In this document: one piece after another, positions 33,596 through 46,714 of the stretch
Layout: every line of letters begins with the position of its first letter
How positions within the stretch are numbered: position 1 is the stretch's first letter
Assembly (NCBI RefSeq): GCF_905163445.1
Contig: NC_053200.1
Coordinates: 186,001 to 250,000, forward strand
DNA length: 64,000 nt
Origin: Pararge aegeria
Taxonomy: Eukaryota > Arthropoda > Insecta > Lepidoptera > Nymphalidae
Reading direction: 5' to 3'
The notes under the pieces: model-generated
Databases searched by the model: none
Seen by the model: the letters and a program-made list of their open reading frames with translations, nothing else
Told to the model about the DNA's origin: nothing
Made by a program: the position numbers and the translations under genes

Positions 33596-34773
33596 CATAA
33601 CGCCACTGTGTGGCGCCGCCATCAGTCTCCTTAGACTCGGTACTTTGTCGTCGCCATCGACTTCGCACCGTCGCCCCATATAGTAGTGGCGCGGCGCGAC
33701 GGGACTAATGTGTAAGTGAAAAAAAAAAAAAAAAATAATAAATTAATTGTTATTTTACAATATCTTCTAATATGAATAAGAGTACTTTGTATTGGTACGT
33801 TTTGTTTTTTGTTTTTTTTTTTTTAAACGGAACTGAACCTAAGTGACAAGCCTGCGGCCGGGCACCCGTCTTATTCATGTTCTAACCTAACCTAACCTAT
33901 CCAAACCTTTTAAAACTAGTTTGGATTCCTTTAGACCTCAGCCCACCGGCAACTACGACTAACTAAACACTGATCTAGCTATCTGGCTTTCATCAGTGCA
34001 TCAACAGCAGCATAACTAGTATTAAAATAGTAATGAGTTTTTATTAATGCATATATTCACATTAAATCTTGAATCTAAAGTCTAAAGGTGTCAAAACTAG
34101 ATTTAGGTTAGGTTAGGTTAGAACATGAATACGAGGGGTGCCCGGCCACAGGCCGGGCACTTGGGTTCAGTTCAGTCAAAAAATATATATTATTTACTAT
34201 TATTTATATTTGAATGAGAATGAAAAATAACAACTATTTTGAATAGTTTTCAGAAAGAGACAGACGGGTGTGGTAGGGTAAAATCTCCAATTTAAAGTTC
34301 CCTTACTGCGTATATGTTATGTGTGTTTGCATAGTAGTTTACTATAATGGTAAGCGGTTCGTGTAACGATCTTGCGCGTCTATATTTACAAGTGTGTGGG
34401 CAGTTCGTGTATTGATTATTCGATGACGAGACCTCGTAAGAGTCCCGTATCGTTATTTTTCGTCACTACCTACCCGTACCTCCCCCCCCGTGCAGGGAGT
34501 GGGTAATTTGCGCGCCTGCTGCCTTCCTTGGATGTGGTAGCAGTTTCTCAGGCTCCCTCACCGGAATCGAACCCTGATTCCCCGTTACCCGCGACAAACA
34601 ATGGTAGTCGCAGAAACTCATTCCGATTACGAGACCTCGTAAGAGTCCCGTATCGTTATTTTTCGTCACTACCTACCCCCCTACCTCCCCCCGTGCGGGG
34701 TACAATATTGATATGATATTAAAATAATACCATTAATAAATAACATAATAAAAGACCACCACTTTTATAGAGA
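33596..34773 (+). repeat. Satellite unit 19
   Basis: 1178 bp with one monomer (block 34426-34703). The left foldback arm has GTGACAAGCC. Confidence 0.9.
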
Positions 34774-36217
34774 CATAACGCCACTGTGTGGCGCCGCCAT
34801 CAGTCTCCTTAGACTCGGTACTTTGTCGTCGCCATCGACTTCGCACCGTCGCCCCATATAGTAGTGGCGCGGCGCGACGGGACTAATGTGTAAGTGAAAA
34901 AAAAAAAAAAAAATAATAAATTAATTGTTATTTTACAATATCTTCTAATATGAATAAGAGTACTTTGTATTGGTACGTTTTGTTTTTTGTTTTTTTTTTT
35001 TTAAACGAAACTGAACCTAAGTCACAAGCCTGCGGCCGGGCACCCGTCTTATTCATGTTCTAACCTAACCTAACCTATCCACGCCTTTTAAAACTAGTTT
35101 GGATTCCTTTAGACCTCAGCCCACCGGCAACTACGACTAACTAAACACTGATCTAGCTATCTGGCTTTCATCAGTGCATCAACAGCAGCATAACTAGTAT
35201 TAAAATAGTAATGAGTTTTTATTAATGCATATATTCACATTAAATCTTGAATCTAAAGTCTAAAGGTGTCAAAACTAGATTTAGGTTAGGTTAGGTTAGA
35301 ACATGAATACGAGGGGTGCCCGGCCGCAGGCCGGGCACTTGGGTTCAGTTCAGTCAAAAATTATATATTATTTACTATTATTTATATTTGAATGAGAATG
35401 AAAAATAGCAATTATTTTGAATAGTTTTCAGAAAGAGACAGACGGGTGTGGTAGGGTAAAATCTCCAATTTAAAGTTCCCTTACTGCGTATATGTTATGT
35501 GTGTTTGCATAGTAGTTTACTATAATGGTAAGCGGTTCGTGTAACGATCTTGCGCGTCTATATTTACAAGTGTGTGGGCAGTTCGTGTATTGATTATTCG
35601 ATGACGAGACCTCGTAAGAGTCCCGTATCGTTATTTTTCGTGACTACCTACCCGTACTTCCCCCCCCGTGCAGGGAGTGGGTAATTTGCGCGCCTGCTGC
35701 CTTCCTTGGATGTGGTAGCAGTTTCTCAGGCTCCCTCACCGGAATCGAACCCTGATTCCCCGTTACCCGCGACAAACAATGGTGGTCGCAGAAACTCATT
35801 CCGATTACGAGACCTCGTAAGAGTCCCGTATCGTTATTTTTCGTCACTACCTACCCCCCTACCTCCCCCCGTGCGGGGTACAATATTGATATGATATTAA
35901 AATAATACCATTAATAAATAACATAATAAAAGACCACCACTTTTATAGAGACATAACGCCACATAATTATAAAAAGTATAGTGTGTGGATCTAATCAACC
36001 ACCACTGGCACCAGACCCTCAATGCCCTTAAATTTTACCTCGTTAAAATATTTAAAGTGTACTCATTCCGATTGCGAGACCTCGTAAGAGTCCCGTATCG
36101 TTATTTTTCGTCACTACCTACCCGTACCTCCCCCCTGTGCGGGGTAAAATATTGATATGATATTAAAATAATACCATTAATAAATAACATAATAAAAGAC
36201 CACCACTTTTATAGAGA
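34774..36217 (+). repeat. Satellite unit 20, with extended 18S module
   Basis: 1444 bp with one monomer (block 35604-35881) and an extended module (35952-36217). It shares TCGTGACT, CCGTACTTCC and GGGGTAAAATATT with unit 21. The monomer has AATGGTGGTCGCAG. Confidence 0.9.
35987..36147 (-). pseudogene. Extended antisense 18S fragment (unit 20)
   Basis: It has the same structure and ends GGGGTAAAATATT, shared only with unit 21. Confidence 0.88.
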
Positions 36218-37660
36218 CATAACGCCACTGTGTGGCGCCGCCATCAGTCTCCTTAGACTCGGTACTTTGTCGTCGCCGTCGACTTCGCACCTTCGCCCCA
36301 TATAGTAGTGGCGCGGCGCGACGGGCCTAATGTGTAAGTGAAAAAAAAAAAAAAAAAATTAAATTAATTGTTATTTTACAATATCTTCTAATATGAATAA
36401 GAGTACTTTGTATTGGTACGTTTTGTTTTTTGTTTTTTTTTTTTTAAACGGAACTGAACCTAAGTGACCGGCCTGCGGCCGGGCACCCGTCTTATTCATG
36501 TTCTAACCTAACCTAACCTATCCAAACCTTTTAAAACTAGTTTGGATTCCTTTAGACCTCAGCCCACCGGCAACTACGACTAACTAAACACTGATCTAGC
36601 TATCTGGCTTTCATCAGTGCATCAACAGCAGCATAACTAGTATTAAAATAGTAATGAGTTTTTATTAATGCATATATTCACATTAAATCTTGAATCTAAA
36701 GTCTAAAGGTGTCAAAACTAGATTTAGGTTAGGTTAGGTTAGAACATGAATACGAGGGGTGCCCGGCCACAGGCCGGGCACTTGGGTTCAGTTCAGTCAA
36801 AAATTATATATTATTTACTATTATTTATATTTGAATGAGAATGAAAAATAACAACTATTTTGAATAGTTTTCAGAAAGAGACAGACGGGTGTGGTAGGGT
36901 AAAATCTCCAATTTAAAGTTCCCTTACTGCGTATATGTTATGTGTGTTTGCATAGTAGTTTACTATAATGGTAAGCGGTTCGTGTAACGATCTTGCGCGT
37001 CTATATTTACAAGTGTGTGGGCAGTTCGTGTATTGATTATTCGATGACGAGACCTCGTAAGAGTCCCGTATCGTTATTTTTCGTGACTTCCTACCCGTAC
37101 TTCCCCCCCCGTGCAGGGAGTGGGTAATTTGTGCGCCTGCTGCCTTCCTTGGATGTGGTAGCAGTTTCTCAGGCTCCCTCACCGGAATCGAACCCTGATT
37201 CCCCGTTACCCGCGACAAACAATGGTAGTCGCAGAAACTCATTCCGATTACGAGACCTCGTAAGAGTCCCGTATCGTTATTTTTCGTCACTACCTACCCC
37301 CCTACCTCCCCCCGTGCGGGGTACAATATTGATATGATATTAAAATAATACCATTAATAAATAACATAATAAAAGACCACCACTTTTATAGAGACATAAC
37401 GCCACATAATTATAAAAAGTATAGTGTGTGGATCTAATCAACCACCACTGGCACCAGACCCTCAATGCCCTTAAATTTTACCTCGTTAAAATATTTAAAG
37501 TGTACTCATTCCGATTGCGAGACCTCGTAAGAGTCCCGTATCGTTATTTTTCGTCACTACCTACCCGTACCTCCCCCCTGTGCGGGGTAAAATATTGATA
37601 TGATATTAAAATAATACCATTAATAAATAACATAATAAAAGACCACCACTTTTATAGAGA
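36218..37660 (+). repeat. Satellite unit 21, with extended 18S module
   Basis: 1443 bp with one monomer (block 37047-37324) and an extended module (37395-37660). The second half copies unit 20, whereas the head is the other (GGGCCT) version. Confidence 0.9.
37430..37590 (-). pseudogene. Extended antisense 18S fragment (unit 21)
   Basis: It is a copy of the unit 20 fragment, including GGGGTAAAATATT. Confidence 0.88.
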
Positions 37661-39040
37661 CATAACGCCACTGTGTGGCGCCGCCATCAGTCTCCTTAGA
37701 CTCGGTACTTTGTCGTCGCCGTCGACTTCGCACCTTCGCCCCATATAGTAGTGGCGCGGCGCGACGGGCCTAATGTGTAAGTGAAAAAAAAAAAAAAAAA
37801 ATTAAATTAATTGTTATTTTACAATATCTTCTAATATGAATAAGAGTACTTTGTATTGGTACGTTTTGTTTTTTGTTTTTTTTTTTTTAAACGGAACTGA
37901 ACCTAAGTGACCGGCCTGCGGCCGGGCACCCGTCTTATTCATGTTCTAACCTAACCTAACCTATCCAAACCTTTTAAAACTAGTTTGGATTCCTTTAGAC
38001 CTCAGCCCACCGGCAACTACGACTAACTAAACACTGATCTAGCTATCTGGCTTTCATCAGTGCATCAACAGCAGCATAACTAGTATTAAAATAGTAATGA
38101 GTTTTTATTAATGCATATATTCACATTAAATCTTGAATCTAAAGTCTAAAGGTGTCAAAACTAGATTTAGGTTAGGTTAGGTTAGAACATGAATACGAGG
38201 GGTGCCCGGCCACAGGCCGGGCACTTGGGTTCAGTTCAGTCAAAAATTATATATTATTTACTATTATTTATATTTGAATGAGAATGAAAAATAGCAATTA
38301 TTTTGAATAGTTTTCAGAAAGAGACAGACGGGTGTGGTAGGGTAAAATCTCCAATTTAAAGTTCCCTTACTGCGTATATGTTATGTGTGTTTGCATAGTA
38401 GTTTACTATAATGGTAAGCGGTTCGTGTAACGATCTTGCGCGTCTATATTTACAAGTGTGTGGGCAGTTCGTGTATTGATTATTCGATGACGAGACCTCG
38501 TAAGAGTCCCGTATCGTTATTTTTCGTCACTACCTACCCGTACCTCCCCCCCCGTGCAGGGAGTGGGTAATTTGCGCGCCTGCTGCCTTCCTTGGATGTG
38601 GTAGCAGTTTCTCAGGCTCCCTCACCGGAATCGATCCCTGATTCCCCGTTACCCGCGACAAACAATGGTAGTCGCAGAAACTCATTCCGATTACGAGACC
38701 TCGTAAGAGTCCCGTATCGTTATTTTTCGTCACTACCTACCCGTACCTCCCCCCCCGTGCAGGGAGTGGGTAATTTGCGCGCCTGCTGCCTTCCTTGGAT
38801 GTGGTAGCAGTTTCTCAGGCTCCCTCACCGGAATCGAACCCTGATTCCCCGTTACCCGCGACAAACAATGGTAGTCGCAGAAACTCATTCCGATTACGAG
38901 ACCTCGTAAGAGTCCCGTATCGTTATTTTTCGTCACTACCTACCCCCCTACCTCCCCCCGTGCGGGGTACAATATTGATATGATATTAAAATAATACCAT
39001 TAATAAATAACATAATAAAAGACCACCACTTTTATAGAGA
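37661..39040 (+). repeat. Satellite unit 22
   Basis: 1380 bp with two monomers (block 38490-38970). The first monomer has AATCGATCCC in place of AATCGAACCC. The head is the GGGCCT version. Confidence 0.9.
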
Positions 39041-40421
39041 CATAACGCCACTGTGTGGCGCCGCCATCAGTCTCCTTAGACTCGGTACTTTGTCGTCGCC
39101 ATCGACTTCGCACCGTCGCCCCATATAGTAGTGGCGCGGCGCGACGGGACTAATGTGTAAGTGAAAAAAAAAAAAAAAAATAATAAATTAATTGTTATTT
39201 TACAATATCTTCTAATATGAATAAGAGTACTTTGTATTGGTACGTTTTGTTTTTTGTTTTTTTTTTTTTAAACGGAACTGAACCTAAGTGACCGGCCTGC
39301 GGCCGGGCACCCGTCTTATTCATGTTCTAACCTAACCTAACCTATCCAAACCTTTTAAAACTAGTTTGGATTCCTTTAGACCTCAGCCCACCGGCAACTA
39401 CGACTAACTAAACACTGATCTAGCTATCTGGCTTTCATCAGTGCATCAACAGCAGCATAACTAGTATTAAAATAGTAATGAGTTTTTATTAATGCATATA
39501 TTCACATTAAATCTTGAATCTAAAGTCTAAAGGTGTCAAAACTAGATTTAGGTTAGGTTAGGTTAGAACATGAATACGAGGGGTGCCCGGCCACAGGCCG
39601 GGCACTTGGGTTCAGTTCAGTCAAAAATTATATATTATTTACTATTATTTATATTTGAATGAGAATGAAAAATAACAACTATTTTGAATAGTTTTCAGAA
39701 AGAGACAGACGGGTGTGGTAGGGTAAAATCTCCAATTTAAAGTTCCCTTACTGCGTATATGTTATGTGTGTTTGCATAGTAGTTTACTATAATGGTAAGC
39801 GGTTCGTGTAACGATCTTGCGCGTCTATATTTACAAGTGTGTGGGCAGTTCGTGTATTGATTATTCGATGACGAGACCTCGTAAGAGTCCCGTATCGTTA
39901 TTTTTCGTCACTACCTACCCGTACCTCCCCCCCCGTGCAGGGAGTGGGTAATTTGCGCGCCTGCTGCCTTCCTTGGATGTGGTAGCAGTTTCTCAGGCTC
40001 CCTCACCGGAATCGAACCCTGATTCCCCGTTACCCGCGACAAACAATGGTAGTCGCAGAAACTCATTCCGATTACGAGACCCTGTAAGAGTCCCGTATCG
40101 TTATTTTTCGTCACTACCTACCCGTACCTCCCCCCCCGTGCAGGGAGTGGGTAATTTGCGCGCCTGCTGCCTTCCTTGGATGTGGTAGCAGTTTCTCAGG
40201 CTCCCTCACCGGAATCGAACCCTGATTCCCCGTTACCCGCGACAAACAATGGTAGTCGCAGAAACTCATTCCGATTACGAGACCTCGTAAGAGTCCCGTA
40301 TCGTTATTTTTCGTCACTACCTACCCCCCTACCTCCCCCCGTGCGGGGTACAATATTGATATGATATTAAAATAATACCATTAATAAATAACATAATAAA
40401 AGACCACCACTTTTATAGAGA
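39041..40421 (+). repeat. Satellite unit 23 (first half of a two-unit repeat)
   Basis: 1381 bp with two monomers (block 39871-40351). It pairs with unit 25. It has a private GAGACCCTGTAAGAG in its 18S block. Confidence 0.9.
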
Positions 40422-41599
40422 CATAACGCCACTGTGTGGCGCCGCCATCAGTCTCCTTAGACTCGGTACTTTGTCGTCGCCATCGACTTCGCACCGTCGC
40501 CCCATATAGTAGTGGCGCGGCGCGACGGGACTAATGTGTAAGTGAAAAAAAAAAAAAAAAATAATAAATTAATTGTTATTTTACAATATCTTCTAATATG
40601 AATAAGAGTACTTTGTATTGGTACGTTTTGTTTTTTGTTTTTTTTTTTTTAAACGGAACTGAACCTAAGTCACAAGCCTGCGGCCGGGCACCCGTCTTAT
40701 TCATGTTCTAACCTAACCTAACCTATCCAAACCTTTTAAAACTAGTTTGGATTCCTTTAGACCTCAGCCCACCGGCAACTACGACTAACTAAACACTGAT
40801 CTAGCTATCTGGCTTTCATCAGTGCATCAACAGCAGCATAACTAGTATTAAAATAGTAATGAGTTTTTATTAATGCATATATTCACATTAAATCTTGAAT
40901 CTAAAGTCTAAAGGTGTCAAAACTAGATTTAGGTTAGGTTAGGTTAGAACATGAATACGAGGGGTGCCCGGCCACAGGCCGGGCACTTGGGTTCAGTTCA
41001 GTCAAAAATTATATATTATTTACTATTATTTATATTTGAATGAGAATGAAAAATAGCAACTATTTTGAATAGTTTTCAGAAAGAGACAGACGGGTGTGGT
41101 AGGGTAAAATCTCCAATTTAAAGTTCCCTTACTGCGTATATGTTATGTGTGTTTGCATAGTAGTTTACTATAATGGTAAGCGGTTCGTGTAACGATCTTG
41201 CGCGTCTATATTTACAAGTGTGTGGGCAGTTCGTGTATTGATTATTCGATGACGAGACCTCGTAAGAGTCCCGTATCGTTATTTTTTGTCACTACCTACC
41301 CGTACCTCCCCCCCCGTGCAGGGAGTGGGTAATTTGCGCGCCTGCTGCCTTCCTTGGATGTGGTAGCAGTTTCTCAGGCTCCCTCACCGGAATCGAACCC
41401 TGATTCCCCGTTACCCGCGACAAACAATGGTAGTCGCAGAAACTCATTCCGATTACGAGACCTCGTAAGAGTCCCGTATCGTTATTTTTCGTCACTACCT
41501 ACCCCCCTACCTCCCCCCGTGCGGGGTACAATATTGATATGATATTAAAATAATACCATTAATAAATAACATAATAAAAGACCACCACTTTTATAGAGA
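40422..41599 (+). repeat. Satellite unit 24 (second half of a two-unit repeat)
   Basis: 1178 bp with one monomer (block 41252-41529). It has GTCACAAGCC and the rare TTATTTTTTGTCAC, both also in unit 26. Confidence 0.9.
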
Positions 41600-42980
41600 C
41601 ATAACGCCACTGTGTGGCGCCGCCATCAGTCTCCTTAGACTCGGTACTTTGTCGTCGCCATCGACTTCGCACCGTCGCCCCATATAGTAGTGGCGCGGCG
41701 CGACGGGACTAATGTGTAAGTGAAAAAAAAAAAAAAAAATAATAAATTAATTGTTATTTTACAATATCTTCTAATATGAATAAGAGTACTTTGTATTGGT
41801 ACGTTTTGTTTTTTGTTTTTTTTTTTTTAAACGGAACTGAACCTAAGTGACCGGCCTGCGGCCGGGCACCCGTCTTATTCATGTTCTAACCTAACCTAAC
41901 CTATCCAAACCTTTTAAAACTAGTTTGGATTCCTTTAGACCTCAGCCCACCGGCAACTACGACTAACTAAACACTGATCTAGCTATCTGGCTTTCATCAG
42001 TGCATCAACAGCAGCATAACTAGTATTAAAATAGTAATGAGTTTTTATTAATGCATATATTCACATTAAATCTTGAATCTAAAGTCTAAAGGTGTCAAAA
42101 CTAGATTTAGGTTAGGTTAGGTTAGAACATGAATACGAGGGGTGCCCGGCCACAGGCCGGGCACTTGGGTTCAGTTCAGTCAAAAATTATATATTATTTA
42201 CTATTATTTATATTTGAATGAGAATGAAAAATAACAACTATTTTGAATAGTTTTCAGAAAGAGACAGACGGGTGTGGTAGGGTAAAATCTCCAATTTAAA
42301 GTTCCCTTACTGCGTATATGTTATGTGTGTTTGCATAGTAGTTTACTATAATGGTAAGCGGTTCGTGTAACGATCTTGCGCGTCTATATTTACAAGTGTG
42401 TGGGCAGTTCGTGTATTGATTATTCGATGACGAGACCTCGTAAGAGTCCCGTATCGTTATTTTTCGTCACTACCTACCCGTACCTCCCCCCCCGTGCAGG
42501 GAGTGGGTAATTTGCGCGCCTGCTGCCTTCCTTGGATGTGGTAGCAGTTTCTCAGGCTCCCTCACCGGAATCGAACCCTGATTCCCCGTTACCCGCGACA
42601 AACAATGGTAGTCGCAGAAACTCATTCCGATTACGAGACCTCGTAAGAGTCCCGTATCGTTATTTTTCGTCACTACCTACCCGTACCTCCCCCCCCGTGC
42701 AGGGAGTGGGTAATTTGCGCGCCTGCTGCCTTCCTTGGATGTGGTAGCAGTTTCTCAGGCTCCCTCACCGGAATCGAACCCTGATTCCCCGTTACCCGCG
42801 ACAAACAATGGTAGTCGCAGAAACTCATTCCGATTACGAGACCTCGTAAGAGTCCCGTATCGTTATTTTTCGTCACTACCTACCCCCCTACCTCCCCCCG
42901 TGCGGGGTACAATATTGATATGATATTAAAATAATACCATTAATAAATAACATAATAAAAGACCACCACTTTTATAGAGA
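41600..42980 (+). repeat. Satellite unit 25 (first half, second copy)
   Basis: 1381 bp with two monomers (block 42430-42910). It matches unit 23 in length, monomer number and the AATAACAACT variant. Confidence 0.9.
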
Positions 42981-44157
42981 CATAACGCCACTGTGTGGCG
43001 CCGCCATCAGTCTCCTTAGACTCGGTACTTTGTCGTCGCCATCGACTTCGCACCGTCGCCCCATATAGTAGTGGCGCGGCGCGACGGGACTAATGTGTAA
43101 GTGAAAAAAAAAAAAAAAATAATAAATTAATTGTTATTTTACAATATCTTCTAATATGAATAAGAGTACTTTGTATTGGTACGTTTTGTTTTTTGTTTTT
43201 TTTTTTTTAAACGGAACTGAACCTAAGTCACAAGCCTGCGGCCGGGCACCCGTCTTATTCATGTTCTAACCTAACCTAACCTATCCAAACCTTTTAAAAC
43301 TAGTTTGGATTCCTTTAGACCTCAGCCCACCGGCAACTACGACTAACTAAACACTGATCTAGCTATCTGGCTTTCATCAGTGCATCAACAGCAGCATAAC
43401 TAGTATTAAAATAGTAATGAGTTTTTATTAATGCATATATTCACATTAAATCTTGAATCTAAAGTCTAAAGGTGTCAAAACTAGATTTAGGTTAGGTTAG
43501 GTTAGAACATGAATACGAGGGGTGCCCGGCCACAGGCCGGGCACTTGGGTTCAGTTCAGTCAAAAATTATATATTATTTACTATTATTTATATTTGAATG
43601 AGAATGAAAAATAGCAACTATTTTGAATAGTTTTCAGAAAGAGACAGACGGGTGTGGTAGGGTAAAATCTCCAATTTAAAGTTCCCTTACTGCGTATATG
43701 TTATGTGTGTTTGCATAGTAGTTTACTATAATGGTAAGCGGTTCGTGTAACGATCTTGCGCGTCTATATTTACAAGTGTGTGGGCAGTTCGTGTATTGAT
43801 TATTCGATGACGAGACCTCGTAAGAGTCCCGTATCGTTATTTTTTGTCACTACCTACCCGTACCTCCCCCCCCGTGCAGGGAGTGGGTAATTTGCGCGCC
43901 TGCTGCCTTCCTTGGATGTGGTAGCAGTTTCTCAGGCTCCCTCACCGGAATCGAACCCTGATTCCCCGTTACCCGCGACAAACAATGGTAGTCGCAGAAA
44001 CTCATTCCGATTACGAGACCTCGTAAGAGTCCCGTATCGTTATTTTTCGTCACTACCTACCCCCCTACCTCCCCCCGTGCGGGGTACAATATTGATATGA
44101 TATTAAAATAATACCATTAATAAATAACATAATAAAAGACCACCACTTTTATAGAGA
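42981..44157 (+). repeat. Satellite unit 26 (second half, second copy)
   Basis: 1177 bp with one monomer (block 43810-44087). It repeats unit 24, including GTCACAAGCC and TTATTTTTTGTCAC. Confidence 0.9.
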
Positions 44158-45333
44158 CATAACGCCACTGTGTGGCGCCGCCATCAGTCTCCTTAGACTC
44201 GGTACTTTGTCGTCGCCGTCGACTTCGCACCTTCGCCCCATATAGTAGTGGCGCGGCGCGACGGGCCTAATGTGTAAGTGAAAAAAAAAAAAAAAAAATT
44301 AAATTAATTGTTATTTTACAATATCTTCTAATATGAATAAGAGTACTTTGTATTGGTACGTTTTGTTTTTTGTTTTTTTTTTTTAAACGGAACTGAACCT
44401 AAGTGACCGGCCTGCGGCCGGGCACCCGTCTTATTCATGTTCTAACCTAACCTAACCTATCCAAACCTTTTAAAACTAGTTTGGATTCCTTTAGACCTCA
44501 GCCCACCGGCAACTACGACTAACTAAACACTGATCTAGCTATCTGGCTTTCATCAGTGCATCAACAGCAGCATAACTAGTATTAAAATAGTAATGAGTTT
44601 TTATTAATGCATATATTCACATTAAATCTTGAATCTAAAGTCTAAAGGTAACAAAACTAGATTTAGGTTAGGTTAGGTTAGAACATGAATACGAGGGGTG
44701 CCCGGCCACAGGCCGGGCACTTGGGTTCAGTTCAGTCAAAAATTATATATTATTTACTATTATTTATATTTGAATGAGAATGAAAAATAACAACTATTTT
44801 GAATAGTTTTCAGAAAGAGACAGACGGGTGTGGTAGGGTAAAATCTCCAATTTAAAGTTCCCTTACTGCGTATATGTTATGTGTGTTTGCATAGTAGTTT
44901 ACTATAATGGTAAGCGGTTCGTGTAACGATCTTGCGCGTCTATATTTACAAGTGTGTGGGCAGTTCGTGTATTGATTATTCGATGACGAGACCTCGTAAG
45001 AGTCCCGTATCGTTATTTTTCGTCACTACCTACCCGTACCTCCCCCCCCGTGCAGGGAGTGGGTAATTTGCGCGCCTGCTGCCTTCCTTGGATGTGGTAG
45101 CAGTTTCTCAGGCTCCCTCACCGGAATCGAACCCTGATTCCCCGTTACCCGCGACAAACAATGGTAGTCGCAGAAACTCATTCCGATTACGAGACCTCGT
45201 AAGAGTCCCGTATCGTTATTTTTCGTCACTACCTACCCCCCTACCTCCCCCCGTGCGGGGTACAATATTGATATGATATTAAAATAATACCATTAATAAA
45301 TAACATAATAAAAGACCACCACTTTTATAGAGA
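44158..45333 (+). repeat. Satellite unit 27
   Basis: 1176 bp with one monomer (block 44986-45263). The head is the GGGCCT version. It has AAAGGTAACAAAACTAG in the right foldback arm. Confidence 0.9.
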
Positions 45334-46714
45334 CATAACGCCACTGTGTGGCGCCGCCATCAGTCTCCTTAGACTCGGTACTTTGTCGTCGCCATCGACT
45401 TCGCACCGTCGCCCCATATAGTAGTGGCGCGGCGCGACGGGACTAATGTGTAAGTGAAAAAAAAAAAAAATAAAAATAAATTAATTGTTATTTTACAATA
45501 TCTTCTAATATGAATAAGAGTACTTTGTATTGGTACGTTTTGTTTTTTGTTTTTTTTTTTTTAAACGGAACTGAACCTAAGTGACCGGCCTGCGGCCGGG
45601 CACCCGTCTTATTCATGTTCTAACCTAACCTAACCTATCCAAACCTTTTAAAACTAGTTTGGATTCCTTTAGACCTCAGCCCACCGGCAACTACGACTAA
45701 CTAAACACTGATCTAGCTATCTGGCTTTCATCAGTGCATCAACAGCAGCATAACTAGTATTAAAATAGTAATGAGTTTTTATTAATGCATATATTCACAT
45801 TAAATCTTGAATCTAAAGTCTAAAGGTGTCAAAACTAGATTTAGGTTAGGTTAGGTTAGAACATGAATACGAGGGGTGCCCGGCCACAGGCCGGGCACTT
45901 GGGTTCAGTTCAGTCAAAAATTATATATTATTTACTATTATTTATATTTGAATGAGAATGAAAAATAGCAATTATTTTGAATAGTTTTCAGAAAGAGACA
46001 GACGGGTGTGGTAGGGTAAAATCTCCAATTTAAAGTTCCCTTACAACGTATATGTTATGTGTGTTTGCATAGTAGTTTACTATAATGGTAAGCGGTTCGT
46101 GTAACGATCTTGCGCGTCTATATTTACAAGTGTGTGGGCAGTTCGTGTATTGATTATTCGATGACGAGACCTCGTAAGAGTCCCGTATCGTTATTTTTCG
46201 TCACTACCTACCCGTACCTCCCCCCCCGTGCAGGGAGTGGGTAATTTGCGCGCCTGCTGCCTTCCTTGGATGTGGTAGCAGTTTCTCAGGCTCCCTTACC
46301 GGAATCGAACCCTGATTCCCCGTTACCCGCGACAAACAATGGTAGTCGCAGAAACTCATTCCGATTACGAGACCTCGTAAGAGTCCCGTATCGTTATTTT
46401 TCGTCACTACCTACCCGTACCTCCCCCCCCGTGCAGGGAGTGGGTAATTTGCGCGCCTGCTGCCTTCCTTGGATGTGGTAGCAGTTTCTCAGGCTCCCTC
46501 ACCGGAATCGAACCCTGATTCCCCGTTACCCGCGACAAACAATGGTAGTCGCAGAAACTCATTCCGATTACGAGACCTCGTAAGAGTCCCGTATCGTTAT
46601 TTTTCGTCACTACCTACCCCCCTACCTCCCCTCGTGCGGGGTACAATATTGATATGATATTAAAATAATACCATTAATAAATAACATAATAAAAGACCAC
46701 CACTTTTATAGAGA
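45334..46714 (+). repeat. Satellite unit 28
   Basis: 1381 bp with two monomers (block 46164-46644). It has TTACAACGTATATG in place of TTACTGCGTATATG in module D. Confidence 0.9.

Larger units (their letters stand above)
39041..44157 (+). repeat. Two-unit higher-order repeat, two copies
   Basis: Units 23-24 (39041-41599, 2559 bp) and units 25-26 (41600-44157, 2558 bp) repeat the same long-short pattern. The same rare markers fall in the same half: AATAACAACT in the first, GTCACAAGCC and TTATTTTTTGTCAC in the second. Confidence 0.88.
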
